Below are positions 19,499-28,015 of a DNA stretch of 64,000 nt, piece by piece. The position numbers and the translations under genes are program-made. Origin of the DNA: Paenibacillus marchantiae (GTDB lineage Bacteria > Bacillota > Bacilli > Paenibacillales > Paenibacillaceae); assembly GCF_028771845.1 (NCBI RefSeq), contig NZ_CP118270.1:930001-994000 (forward strand), read 5' to 3'. The first letter of the stretch is position 1, and each line of letters starts with the position of its first letter. Under the pieces are notes generated by a model, which saw nothing but the letters and a program-made list of their open reading frames with translations, did not search any database and was not told the origin of the DNA.

Positions 19499-20968
19499 TT
19501 ATCTTTTGGCCTTCATGGATTCATACGCAGCAAGTAACTCCTCTACAGCCACGCCATTAATCTTCATTCCTGCCACCTGACACTGTTCCAACTGTACGCC
19601 GGATAGATTACAGTCATTGAAATGACTGCCCTTGAGGTCACAATGCTCCCAACGCATGGGTGCTCTGTCTGCGCCGAGGTGTGTATCCTGAAAATGAACA
19701 CCATCCAAAGCACAGAATTCAACCTTGCTATCTGTTAAACGCAAATCGGCCAATAATATGTTGGTCATATTCAGATTGGTGAATTTGCCCCCACTCAGGT
19801 TGCAATCGGTCATCCGGATATCCCGAAGATTGCTGGTGCTGAAGCGAAGTGAATCCAGATCAGCTTGGTAAAATTCAGTAACCGTCTCATCCTTAACATT
19901 GGATATTTCCTCGGATGGGAGCTGGATCACAGGCTCTATTGTTATGATTTTCTCATATCCATATTCATCTTCAGACGCATAGAGACAGATATAACCCATT
20001 TTCTCATAAAAATGATGATTATCCCGCTGTCTTCCCGACGTCTCCAGCTTCCATATCCCAATCTCCGGGAATTCGGCCTCAACAAGCCTGATGACCTGAG
20101 ATCCTATACCCCGACCATGACAAACGGGATCAATAAAGATTTTATCCAGTCTCGCATGCCTGCTTCCCAATACATTGACACTGACTCCACCAATGGTACA
20201 TCCATCCCATTCTATAACGTAATAGTCCCATTCACGGATCACGTAACTGTGCATACGAACAGACGAATAGCCTGGTGGACAAAGGTTGCTGTCCGGAACT
20301 GTGTCTCCTTTAGCCCAGACCCTGATCGCATGATCAAAGGCTCTGGTGCATATCTCCGTGAGCACTTCAGCATCCTCATGGCGTGCACGACGAAGCTGAA
20401 CTAGAGATTGCAGCCCCAGTGAAGATGCTGGTGCCGGTTGTACTTTATGTCGCTCAAAATAATCGTAGTCTGCCTGATCCGAAAGTTTTCTGCGAGAGAC
20501 ATAACGAAATCCAGCATGCTCAAGCACCTTGCGTGAAGGCTGGTTAAACGGCTTTACAATACCCACAATTCGATCCAATAGAGTATGTTCAAATAAGTAT
20601 GTCGTTAAGGCATTCACTGCTTCTGTGATATACCCTTTATTCCGATAATCCCGTGAAATGGCGTAAGCCACTTCACGATCATCACTATCCAGCATGTCAT
20701 TGGGAAACACACCACACCAGCCAATGATTTGCTGATCTTTGTTGTGTACAACAGCCAGCATGACCCGTACATCTTTCGGATCGAACTGCTCGTAACTGCC
20801 AACAACAAATTGCAGAAAACCATGCAGCTGTTCCTCTGTCATCCTCCATTCGGGAAGAATATCCGTGATTTCCGGTTGTCGGGTTAATGCGTACAGCGCG
20901 TACTGGTCTTCCAGCGTTAGTGGACGTAATGTAATCGAACTGGATTGGATGATTAATTGACTTTTCAT
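19499..20968 (-). CDS. GNAT-GNAT-pentapeptide-repeat fusion protein
   Basis: A 489-residue cytoplasmic protein with three parts. Residues 1-175 are a RimJ/RimL-type acetyltransferase (REVAYAISRDYRNKGYITEAVNALTTYLFE, NQPSRKVLEHAGFRYV). Residues about 190-345 are a second GNAT domain (KIFIDPVCHGRGIGSQVIRLVEAEFP, NHHFYEKMGYI). Residues about 365-475 are a degenerate pentapeptide-repeat domain (DLDSLRFSTSNLRDIRMTDCNLSG..., CDLKGSHFNDCNLSGVQLEQC). No targeting signal. ATG at 20968 has AGAGGTG at six bases; the in-frame GTG upstream is part of that site. Substrates unknown. Confidence 0.88.
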   Translation of the reverse strand: MKSQLIIQSSSITLRPLTLEDQYALYALTRQPEITDILPEWRMTEEQLHGFLQFVVGSYEQFDPKDVRVMLAVVHNKDQQIIGWCGVFPNDMLDSDDREVAYAISRDYRNKGYITEAVNALTTYLFEHTLLDRIVGIVKPFNQPSRKVLEHAGFRYVSRRKLSDQADYDYFERHKVQPAPASSLGLQSLVQLRRARHEDAEVLTEICTRAFDHAIRVWAKGDTVPDSNLCPPGYSSVRMHSYVIREWDYYVIEWDGCTIGGVSVNVLGSRHARLDKIFIDPVCHGRGIGSQVIRLVEAEFPEIGIWKLETSGRQRDNHHFYEKMGYICLYASEDEYGYEKIITIEPVIQLPSEEISNVKDETVTEFYQADLDSLRFSTSNLRDIRMTDCNLSGGKFTNLNMTNILLADLRLTDSKVEFCALDGVHFQDTHLGADRAPMRWEHCDLKGSHFNDCNLSGVQLEQCQVAGMKINGVAVEELLAAYESMKAKR

Positions 20969-21005
20969 ATATAACACCTCTGGGGATTTATTTGGGATGG
21001 CACGA

Positions 21006-21036
21006 CAAAAAGGAGCACCTCCAATAGAGGCACTCC
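21006..21036 (-). terminator. Probable terminator of stalk-domain lipoprotein gene
   Basis: GGAGCACCTC and GAGGCACTCC form an imperfect hairpin, followed on the minus strand by five T residues. It lies about 180 bp past the upstream gene's stop. Confidence 0.5.
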
Positions 21037-21213
21037 CCGATTCGTTTCATCATTTCAGAAACGCCGAAGCTCCTCGTAATGGGTCAAAAAGGACACACGT
21101 ATCCCGTTAATGGTCTAACGGAATTTTTTCATTGTGTTCTTTCATGATCATTACGAGAAATCTGGCATACTCTGAAATCCCCTCTCAACCTAAGACTCAC
21201 ATACAAATCTTAC

Positions 21214-22719
21214 TTATGGCCGGTCGATGAAAATCCAGCCTGTTTCTTTTTCCTTATCTACAGATGCTCCAAGAGATTCGGCCATAAAGCGCAGCGGGAC
21301 GTAAGTTTTGCCGTTTTTGCCCACATAAGCAGGTTCGACCATTGTTACTTCCTTGCCTGCAACGGTGGCCTTCTTGGAACCCACAGTCAGGACAATCTCA
21401 TCGCCGGTGATATCGTCAATAACGACGATTTTATCCGACCCTTTGGTCCATTTCACTTCAGCATCCAATTCCTCGGACAGATAACGAAGAGGAACAAATG
21501 TTGTATTTTTAACAGTGACTGCGCCATAGGTTTCGTCGTCCGGATACAACATGACATATTTACGGGTGATTCCCGCTTCATCTTTCAACAGCTGATACAC
21601 AAGTGAATTGGAATCAAAATTGCGCAACATCTGACCTGGAGTGATATCTCCCTGCATCAGATCAATTGCACCAGCCGTTTTGTCCACGGCATCCACAGTT
21701 ACTGGTCCACCAATATTCCACAGTTCACTGTCACCATATACGGATACCGATTTGATCGGCAGATCTTCAGAAGCAGGCAACGCTACTTTGAAATCATAAT
21801 TCTGTTTACGGATATTCAGTGCGCTGTCCAGATAAAAGTCCAATTTGAGATTGGTCTCAGTTCCGAACACCGTCTTCAATTCAGGTGTTTCGGTCAACAA
21901 GTTGGCTAGTTCCTTGTCGTAATTGGCAAGAATCTCGTCAAGACCGCCTTTAATCATTTCATACAATGAAGCAACTTCGGCATCCCGTGATTCGCTAATC
22001 GTAGAAGGAAGGGCACTGCCGTCGCCAATATCAACCGTGTTGAATGTAACGAGGATAGGGTAGAACACATCATACAGATCTCCAATCAGATCCTTGAGTC
22101 CTTGCTCATCCTGAGCAACACTTGTCAGAAACGGTTTAACCATGGCAAGAAGCTCTTCTCCACTGATCTCCACATGCAGCTTGGAGAGGCTCAGCGATTC
22201 ACCGTTAACCGATTCCTGTACCGGCGTTACGGAAATATTTTTCGGGTTGGACAAATGCTTCAGCGCAAAGGTCAGCAATTTCGGGGAAAGCTCCTCGATC
22301 TGCTTCTCCAACGCCTTCGTATCTAGCATAGGAAGTGTGTCATCCTCCAAAGATATGTATAGAGGCTTTTGCGCTCCGTCTACATCAATGACCATTTCCG
22401 ATTTATCCATCGACAGATGGAAAGGTAATTTCTTTCCTTGCATACTCAGTGTACCTTTGACAGACGCCGTGTTGGAGTCCTTCACTTTGACATCTTCAAT
22501 ATCCAATGAAACGGAATTAATGAGTTCAATCATTTGAAGCGCATCCTCATCGACGAGGTTTGCTGTAGGTTCAATTTTTATATGCATCGACTGTTTGGAT
22601 TCACCGGACTTGACGGTTGTGCTGTTGACAACGGCTTTGCTAATATCTACGCCACCTACGGCCTGACATCCCGTAAGCGTAACCATCATCAAAACGAGTG
22701 GTACGGCAATCCACTTCAA
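21214..22719 (-). CDS. Lipoprotein with C-terminal copper-amine-oxidase-N (stalk) domain
   Basis: Surface lipoprotein of about 501 residues. The signal peptide ends in the lipobox VTLTGC (Cys near residue 18). A long middle region of unknown fold follows. The C-terminal ~115 residues contain two copies of the stalk-domain motif (TFVPLRYLSEELDAEVKW and TYVPLRFMAESLGASV), common in Paenibacillus surface proteins. The TTG at 22719 is the first standard start, but AAGGAGG lies 30 bases upstream. That site is correctly spaced for an in-frame ATC at 22737, which would add six residues including two lysines to the signal peptide. Function unknown. Confidence 0.82.
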   Translation of the reverse strand: MKWIAVPLVLMMVTLTGCQAVGGVDISKAVVNSTTVKSGESKQSMHIKIEPTANLVDEDALQMIELINSVSLDIEDVKVKDSNTASVKGTLSMQGKKLPFHLSMDKSEMVIDVDGAQKPLYISLEDDTLPMLDTKALEKQIEELSPKLLTFALKHLSNPKNISVTPVQESVNGESLSLSKLHVEISGEELLAMVKPFLTSVAQDEQGLKDLIGDLYDVFYPILVTFNTVDIGDGSALPSTISESRDAEVASLYEMIKGGLDEILANYDKELANLLTETPELKTVFGTETNLKLDFYLDSALNIRKQNYDFKVALPASEDLPIKSVSVYGDSELWNIGGPVTVDAVDKTAGAIDLMQGDITPGQMLRNFDSNSLVYQLLKDEAGITRKYVMLYPDDETYGAVTVKNTTFVPLRYLSEELDAEVKWTKGSDKIVVIDDITGDEIVLTVGSKKATVAGKEVTMVEPAYVGKNGKTYVPLRFMAESLGASVDKEKETGWIFIDRP

Positions 22720-22824
22720 TAGCTTATGATTTTTGATACGATCTCCTCCTTAGGAAAAATGTGGTTCACTCCTATTATGAGGGTTATAGGTAATTGTTGT
22801 AAACCGGATCGGTAAATAAATACC

Positions 22825-22851
22825 AAAAAAAGGCCGAACGATGGTCCGACC
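22825..22851 (-). terminator. Terminator after the 43-residue acidic gene
   Basis: On the minus strand GGTCGGAC and GTTCGGCC pair with two G-U pairs around CATC, followed by seven T residues. Confidence 0.75.
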
Positions 22852-22930
22852 TCGGGTATGACGTATATTTAAAATTTGGTGTAATTGGCTTCAACAACAC
22901 TATGCCTAGTCCAATCATAAACAGTTCAGT

Positions 22931-23062
22931 TTATTCTTTTTCCGTATCCTCTGCCTCAGTGTCCTCATCGGATTCTTTACCATCGGTACGTGCAGGGGTT
23001 TCAAATTGATCCGGTTCGTCGTCTTGAATGGCTTTGTTCTCTTCATTCTGGTCTTGTGTCAT
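22931..23062 (-). CDS. Small acidic hypothetical protein, 43 residues
   Basis: Short gene running from ATG (23062) to TAA. The product starts MTQDQNEENKAIQDDEPDQF and ends EDTEKE. It is very rich in Asp, Glu, Gln and Thr, with no hydrophobic segment, and is probably disordered. AGAGAGGG lies at suitable distance before the ATG, and a clear terminator follows 80 bp downstream. Together these support a real gene although the family is not recognised. Confidence 0.6.
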   Translation of the reverse strand: MTQDQNEENKAIQDDEPDQFETPARTDGKESDEDTEAEDTEKE

Positions 23063-23162
23063 ATCGTATTCCCTCTCTTCTACCGGATTTTAGGCAACAA
23101 TCTGTGCCTAGTTTCTATCAATAACCGGAATAATGAAAAATTAAACAGACAGAGGTGGGAAC

Positions 23163-23632
23163 TTAGAAAATATAAAAGACAATTCCGTTCCCGCTTGCAG
23201 CCGTTGCCTGATATAAAGCCTGAACATCATTCAGTGTCTGAACGATCTCCTGGAATGTCTCCTCTGCGTCCCAATCCTCCATGACAGGATACACGCCCTC
23301 AGCTACCATTTGTTCCAAGCTAAACCGCGTTTCTTCAATTCTTCAGGTGTCAGTTGTTCTAAAGCCATGTACGCCTCGAGCACCTGTTCATTGTTCAGCA
23401 GGAACAGATCCATGTCTGAATAGTTGCCCAGATATTGTTCGCCTGCCAAAGGGACCACATATCCCAGAGGAGGCTGCCCCTCTACCACTTCACCAGTCAA
23501 CGTAAACTGAAGCATCTGCCACATTTTATCGATATCCAGCTCGACCGAACAATCATGTACACTGACTTCACCTGACTTAATGGATGCGACCAATTCATTG
23601 GTGACAACAAGATATCTGCCGGACATGCCCAT
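23163..23632 (-). pseudogene. DUF1877 (YfbM-like) gene with frameshift
   Basis: The first part (23632 to about 23320) encodes MGMSGRYLVV...LDIDKMWQMLQFTLTGE, the typical DUF1877 start and core, but stops after 109 residues with KKRGLAWNKW. In the next frame the family's C-terminal third continues without a break (LEQMVAEGVYPVMEDW... to IVFYIF) and ends at 23163. Adding one base near 23320-23332 restores a ~155-residue protein with KKRRFSLEQMVAEG. Either a real one-base deletion or a sequencing error. Confidence 0.78.
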
Positions 23633-23748
23633 ACCCTTATCCCTCCTATGTATGTACTTCCCTTCTTTCCCATTAACCGTGCATGTTGTACAAGAATCGG
23701 GGTAAAGAGGTGGAAAGGAACAATAATCTTCAAGGAGGAGCGGAATCC

Positions 23749-24225
23749 ATGAAAAAGTTTGATTACAGCCTCAATTACGAGGAGCTTGATCTGCGCAAGC
23801 AGCCTGAACTGTATACCGTTGGCCGGGGAGAGCAAGGAGTATTAATGGTGGAGCCCTACAAAAGCGAGATTCTACCGCACTGGCGGTTCAAAACACCTGA
23901 AATTGCGAAAGAATCCTCGCAAAAGATCTACGAACTATTTTTGGAGTATAAGAAAAAGGATGACTTTGTCGGTATGGATATGGCACGCAAGTTTCTGCAA
24001 ATGGGCTATACGCGGGCAAGGCGTTATACGAATCATAAAGGCGGACGCAAATACTCGAAGGAGGACGGCTCCATCCTGCCTTATCAGAATGATAAGGTGA
24101 AGGCTGAATCAGCAGCCATTTTCAAAGCACAATGGGAGATCGCCAAAACGGACCCGGATTATGTGAAAATGAAGCAGGAGCACCGGGAAAAGTACGAGTC
24201 GGAGAACGCGCAGAAGCATGGGTGA
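23749..24225 (+). CDS. DUF4385 family protein
   Basis: Cytoplasmic protein of 158 residues starting MKKFDYSLNYEELDLRKQPE; the motif LYTVGRGEQGVLMVEPYKSEILPHWRF and the lysine-rich ...RARRYTNHKGGRKY are those of the uncharacterised DUF4385 family. ATG at 23749 follows AAGGAGGAGCGG; a longer frame to 23683 has no such site. Function unknown. Confidence 0.85.
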   Translation: MKKFDYSLNYEELDLRKQPELYTVGRGEQGVLMVEPYKSEILPHWRFKTPEIAKESSQKIYELFLEYKKKDDFVGMDMARKFLQMGYTRARRYTNHKGGRKYSKEDGSILPYQNDKVKAESAAIFKAQWEIAKTDPDYVKMKQEHREKYESENAQKHG

Positions 24226-24322
24226 AAATACATGATTTATGCAGACGTTCATTTTGATATAATGCAATACATCAAGCTTCACACACGAGATTAACGATGT
24301 ATACCCATCCAAAGGAGCCCTC

Positions 24323-26083
24323 ATGAACCCACCTAGCCACCATTTCGTCCTGGCACTTGTTTGCATCACCCTGTGTCTGTTTATTCTGCTTCCTTTGCCT
24401 GCCTCTGCAGCCAAGTCTGAACTTGCCAGACAACATGAAATGACAGCCTTTGGCCCGCTACAAAGCGATGTTGACGGGATGCAGCCGGGATGGAACCTGG
24501 GAAATTCTCTGGATACGGTCGGACCTGATGAAACGTATTGGGGCAACCCACGAGTTACCCGGGAACTGATACAGCAGATCGCTGCTCAGGGATACCGAAG
24601 TATTCGTATTCCCGTCACATGGGATGGGCATATTGGGGACGCACCAGACTACACTGTTGATCCAGCCTACATGGCTCGTGTTCAGGAGATTGTCCAATGG
24701 GCGCTGGATGCCAACCTCTATGTCGTCGTGAACGTTCACCATGATTCCTATCTCTGGATCAGCCAACTGGAGAATAACCACGATCAGGTGCTTTCCCGTT
24801 ATAAAGCAGTATGGACTCAGATTGCCAAGCAGTTTAAAGATGAACCGCGTAAGCTGATGTTCGAGAGTGTTAACGAACCGCGCTTTAACCGCGGAGCAAC
24901 AAATGCAGGCGACATGGGCTCAGGCAGCAATATTGATGAGGCACGGCAGTTAGAGCTTTTGCATGAATTGAACACTGCATTTGTAAAGTTGGTACGAGAA
25001 ACAGGTGGAAATAACAGCGAGCGCCCGTTGGTCCTGCCTACGCTGGAAAGTTCACCAACACAGGTAAGACTCGACAGTTTGCAACAGACGATAGCTGGCC
25101 TAAAGGATCACAATCTGATTGCTACGGTGCATTATTACGGATATTGGCCGTTCAGCGTTAACATTGCAGGGCATACCACCTTCGATACGGATACGAAAAA
25201 TGATGCGGCCAGCACGTTCAATAATGTGTACAACACGCTAGTTGTTCAAGGTATTCCGGTTATTCTTGGTGAATATGGCCTGCTCGGTTTTGACAAACAT
25301 ACGGATGTCATTGAACAGGGAGAGAAGCTGAAATATTTTGAATTCATCGGTCATCAGTTAAAAGAAAAAAAGATCACGTCCATGTTATGGGACAACGGTC
25401 AGCATCTGAATCGACAAACATTCCAGTGGGCTGACCCGGATTTATTTCAGATGATCCAAGCTTCCTGGACAGGACGTTCTGCCGTAGGAGAAAGCGATCT
25501 GCTCTATTTCAGACAAGGTTCGCCTGTGGGAGACAGACCATTGACGATCAAGTTAAACGGAAACAAGCTGGTTGCCCTGTATGCGGGTGAGGAGATGCTG
25601 AAAGCTGGCACGGATTATTCGTTCAGTGGCAACACGTTAACCGTCAAATCCACTGCGTTATCCCGGATGATCAGCTCAACTCAGAAGCTTGGGAACAATG
25701 GGATACTCACAGCGAAGTTCAATCAGGGTGCAAAATGGAAATGGAATGTGATTGTGTCCACAAAGCCCGAGTTGGGCGACGCAACAGGTATAGTAGACTC
25801 CTTCTCCATTCCCACCCAGTTTCAAGGTGATCAGCTTGCCACGATGGAGGCTGTGTATACATCCGGTGAGAACACAGCGCCACAGGACTGGACACCGTAT
25901 AAGGAATTCTTGACTACATTTGCTCCTTCTTATGAAACGAATGAAATTAAGCTACAGCCCGATTGGCTCAAAGGACTGCACGACGGACAGATCGAGCTGA
26001 CATTTCACTTCTGGAGTGGTGAGCTCATTCGCTACACTCTGATTAAGAACGGAAATCAGGTGACTGGCGAGGTACGAAATTGA
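24323..26083 (+). CDS. Secreted GH5 endo-beta-glucanase with two C-terminal accessory domains
   Basis: Extracellular glycoside hydrolase family 5 enzyme of 586 residues, expected to cleave beta-1,4-glucans such as cellulose or xyloglucan. It has a Sec signal peptide (cleavage near ASA, residue 29) and a TIM barrel at residues ~35-375: GWNLGNSLD, VNVHHD, acid/base Glu in FESVNEPR and nucleophile Glu in ILGEYG. An immunoglobulin-like X2 module (~385-475) and a C-terminal CBM46-like module (~485-586) follow, an order known in Bacillus Cel5B. AAAGGAG precedes ATG. Monocistronic, with a terminator downstream. Confidence 0.92.
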   Translation: MNPPSHHFVLALVCITLCLFILLPLPASAAKSELARQHEMTAFGPLQSDVDGMQPGWNLGNSLDTVGPDETYWGNPRVTRELIQQIAAQGYRSIRIPVTWDGHIGDAPDYTVDPAYMARVQEIVQWALDANLYVVVNVHHDSYLWISQLENNHDQVLSRYKAVWTQIAKQFKDEPRKLMFESVNEPRFNRGATNAGDMGSGSNIDEARQLELLHELNTAFVKLVRETGGNNSERPLVLPTLESSPTQVRLDSLQQTIAGLKDHNLIATVHYYGYWPFSVNIAGHTTFDTDTKNDAASTFNNVYNTLVVQGIPVILGEYGLLGFDKHTDVIEQGEKLKYFEFIGHQLKEKKITSMLWDNGQHLNRQTFQWADPDLFQMIQASWTGRSAVGESDLLYFRQGSPVGDRPLTIKLNGNKLVALYAGEEMLKAGTDYSFSGNTLTVKSTALSRMISSTQKLGNNGILTAKFNQGAKWKWNVIVSTKPELGDATGIVDSFSIPTQFQGDQLATMEAVYTSGENTAPQDWTPYKEFLTTFAPSYETNEIKLQPDWLKGLHDGQIELTFHFWSGELIRYTLIKNGNQVTGEVRN

Positions 26084-26181
26084 GCCTGTTCGCGGGTTGG
26101 GATTGTACGACCCGTTGATTGCAATGGGCTCTGCTGGATGCAGCAGCGTGACCTACACAGTATTGAAGATTGTTCAAATAG

Positions 26182-26220
26182 AGACGCTGCTAGTGGGGTA
26201 TTTCAGCTGGCAGCGTCTTT
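26182..26220 (+). terminator. Hairpin after GH5 gene
   Basis: AGACGCTGC (26182-26190) and GCAGCGTCT (26210-26218) pair perfectly; the following T tract is short, so strength is uncertain. Confidence 0.65.
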
Positions 26221-26242
26221 GAGTTTGGTAGGTTTGGTATGG

Positions 26243-27058
26243 TTAAGCCTGTGCCTTTTGCGGCTTGCCACTCTTCGAACGGGGCCGAAGCATACCCCCT
26301 ACGATCCTCAGCATTTGTCTGCGCGGCATAAGGCGGGCGAACTGGGCCGTCCAATAATTGGAGGCACCTGGCACAGCATACGGCTTGCCTGAATCCAACG
26401 CCCTCATCGCCACTTCCACAACATGCTCAGGCGTATCCCGTTTTCCTACCGAGGCCTCTTCGGCTCCTACTACGTCAAAGAATGAGGTATCGGTTGAGCC
26501 AGGGCATAGAGCCAAAAACTTAACGCCTCGTTTCCGGTTCTCTTCATACAACGCCTCTGTAAAAGAAAGAACGAAAGATTTCGTAGCCCCATATACAGCC
26601 ATGTATGGATCAGGTTGAAAAGCAGCTGTTGAAGAAACATTGATGACGGTACCGTTCCGTTTTTGCAGCATACCTGGCAGGAAAAGATGGGTCATATTCA
26701 TGACTGCGAGTACATTCAGCATAATCTCTTCCTGCTGCCGTGCACCATCCACCTGCTCAAACATTCCATGCGTGGCAAATCCCGCATTGTTGATTAATAC
26801 ATTAACCTGTATGCCCCGATTCATACATTCCTCATAAACGTGTTGTGGTGCATCCGCCTGGGATAGATCCGCTACGATCACTTCCGTCTTCACTTGATAG
26901 GTTCGCTCAATCCGTTCTGCCAATTGACGCAATTTGGACTCCGATCGGGCCACCAAGACCACATGTTTTCCTTTTGACGCCATCTCCAATGCAAAAGTCT
27001 GCCCAATTCCTGAAGAAGCCCCCGTAATGAGTACCCATTGATTTTGAACCTGCTTCAT
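26243..27058 (-). CDS. Short-chain dehydrogenase/reductase
   Basis: NAD(P)-dependent oxidoreductase of 271 residues: TGASSGIGQTFALEMASKGKHVVLVARSE (nucleotide binding), NNAGFATHG, Ser in INVSSTAAF, and YGATKSFVLSF (Tyr-x3-Lys). It resembles the YqjQ/DltE-like SDR group that acts on acyl or keto substrates, but the substrate is unknown. AAAGGTGG precedes the ATG. Divergent from a TetR gene; the palindrome at 27095-27109 in the shared promoter region suggests TetR control. Confidence 0.9.
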   Translation of the reverse strand: MKQVQNQWVLITGASSGIGQTFALEMASKGKHVVLVARSESKLRQLAERIERTYQVKTEVIVADLSQADAPQHVYEECMNRGIQVNVLINNAGFATHGMFEQVDGARQQEEIMLNVLAVMNMTHLFLPGMLQKRNGTVINVSSTAAFQPDPYMAVYGATKSFVLSFTEALYEENRKRGVKFLALCPGSTDTSFFDVVGAEEASVGKRDTPEHVVEVAMRALDSGKPYAVPGASNYWTAQFARLMPRRQMLRIVGGMLRPRSKSGKPQKAQA

Positions 27059-27094
27059 ATCTCATCCACCTTTTCAGAACACTCGTTTTTTATT

Positions 27095-27109
27095 GGAAAC
27101 ACTGTTTCC
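27095..27109. promoter_or_regulatory. Candidate TetR operator
   Basis: GGAAACACTGTTTCC is a perfect 7-1-7 palindrome, 37 bp upstream of the SDR start and in the SDR/TetR divergent region. Confidence 0.55.
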
Positions 27110-27250
27110 TAATGAAATCATCGTACTCTCTTGTCTTCGTACTGTCAACTTCTTTTGATCATTTGACGATTTCCAGCGTAAAACAGTAGAATGACGATAA
27201 GAAACACGGTTACCGTTAAACAACAATATGGATGTATGAGGATGAGATAG

Positions 27251-27910
27251 ATGAAAGATCACAATTCGGGTTCCAAAGAATCCGCTCACACGGTCACTAC
27301 CTTTCAGGAAGCCAGACTCCAGCACTCCGAAAACCTGCGCCAAAATATTGTGCATGCCGCCGCATCCTTGCTGCAAGAGCACGGCCCCGAAGCCGTTACA
27401 GTTCGGCGCGTGGCAGAACGAATGGAGTGCTCCACCAAAATCATATATAACCTCTTCGGCAAGAAAGAAGGGTTAGCTAAATATCTATATATGGAGGGGT
27501 GCTCCCTCCTATCCCAATCGTTTGAATCCGTGCCACAGCAAGCATCATTCGAGAATTATTTTCGCGATCTCGCTTATGCCTACTGGGATTTCGGAATTAC
27601 ACAATCCAGCTTCTATCAGCTGATGTTTGGCGGTTCTTTTGCAGAATTCAAACCAGATGCAGAGAGTCTGCAAGGAACAGCAACTGCACTAAAACAAATT
27701 ACGTCCCTGGTTGCGGTCTCAATTGAGCAGGGAATGCTTAAGGAGAACGATCTCTTGCTTGCAGTTCGTATGATCTGGGCCCCTCTGCATGGCGTCATCC
27801 ACCTGTACCTGGGAGGCCATATTGAGAGTGAAGAGGCCGCGAAACGGCTATATGATCATACGTTGTCCATGGTTATTCTTTCTCTTGTTGGAGTATCCTC
27901 CAAGGGCTAA
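27251..27910 (+). CDS. TetR/AcrR family transcriptional regulator
   Basis: 219-residue repressor-type protein. The N-terminal helix-turn-helix spans about residues 28-75 (NIVHAAASLLQEHGPEAVTVRRVAERMECSTKIIYNLFGKKEGL). The remainder is a ligand-binding domain of the WHG type (APLHGVIHLYLGGHI). It is divergently arranged with the SDR gene, which is its probable target. ATG at 27251 is preceded by a weak GATGAGATAG site. Confidence 0.88.
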   Translation: MKDHNSGSKESAHTVTTFQEARLQHSENLRQNIVHAAASLLQEHGPEAVTVRRVAERMECSTKIIYNLFGKKEGLAKYLYMEGCSLLSQSFESVPQQASFENYFRDLAYAYWDFGITQSSFYQLMFGGSFAEFKPDAESLQGTATALKQITSLVAVSIEQGMLKENDLLLAVRMIWAPLHGVIHLYLGGHIESEEAAKRLYDHTLSMVILSLVGVSSKG

Positions 27911-27938
27911 GCCATGAATGGATAAGGAAACGAAAGAA

Positions 27939-27984
27939 GGAGCAGGCACTTCATCGCTCAGATGAGGGACCTGCTCCTTTTTTT
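27939..27984. terminator. Terminator after TetR gene
   Basis: GGAGCAGG (27939-27946) pairs with CCTGCTCC (27970-27977), with TTCATC/GATGA inside, followed by eight T residues on the plus strand. Confidence 0.9.
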
Positions 27985-28015
27985 AATTAGATCTATAAGG
28001 GATTACCATTACCAA

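Noticed and set aside
21104..21129. Plus-strand terminator-like hairpin CCGTTA/TAACGG followed by TTTTTT
   Set aside because: No plus-strand gene or credible promoter lies upstream; probably a chance structure or part of the minus-strand leader region.
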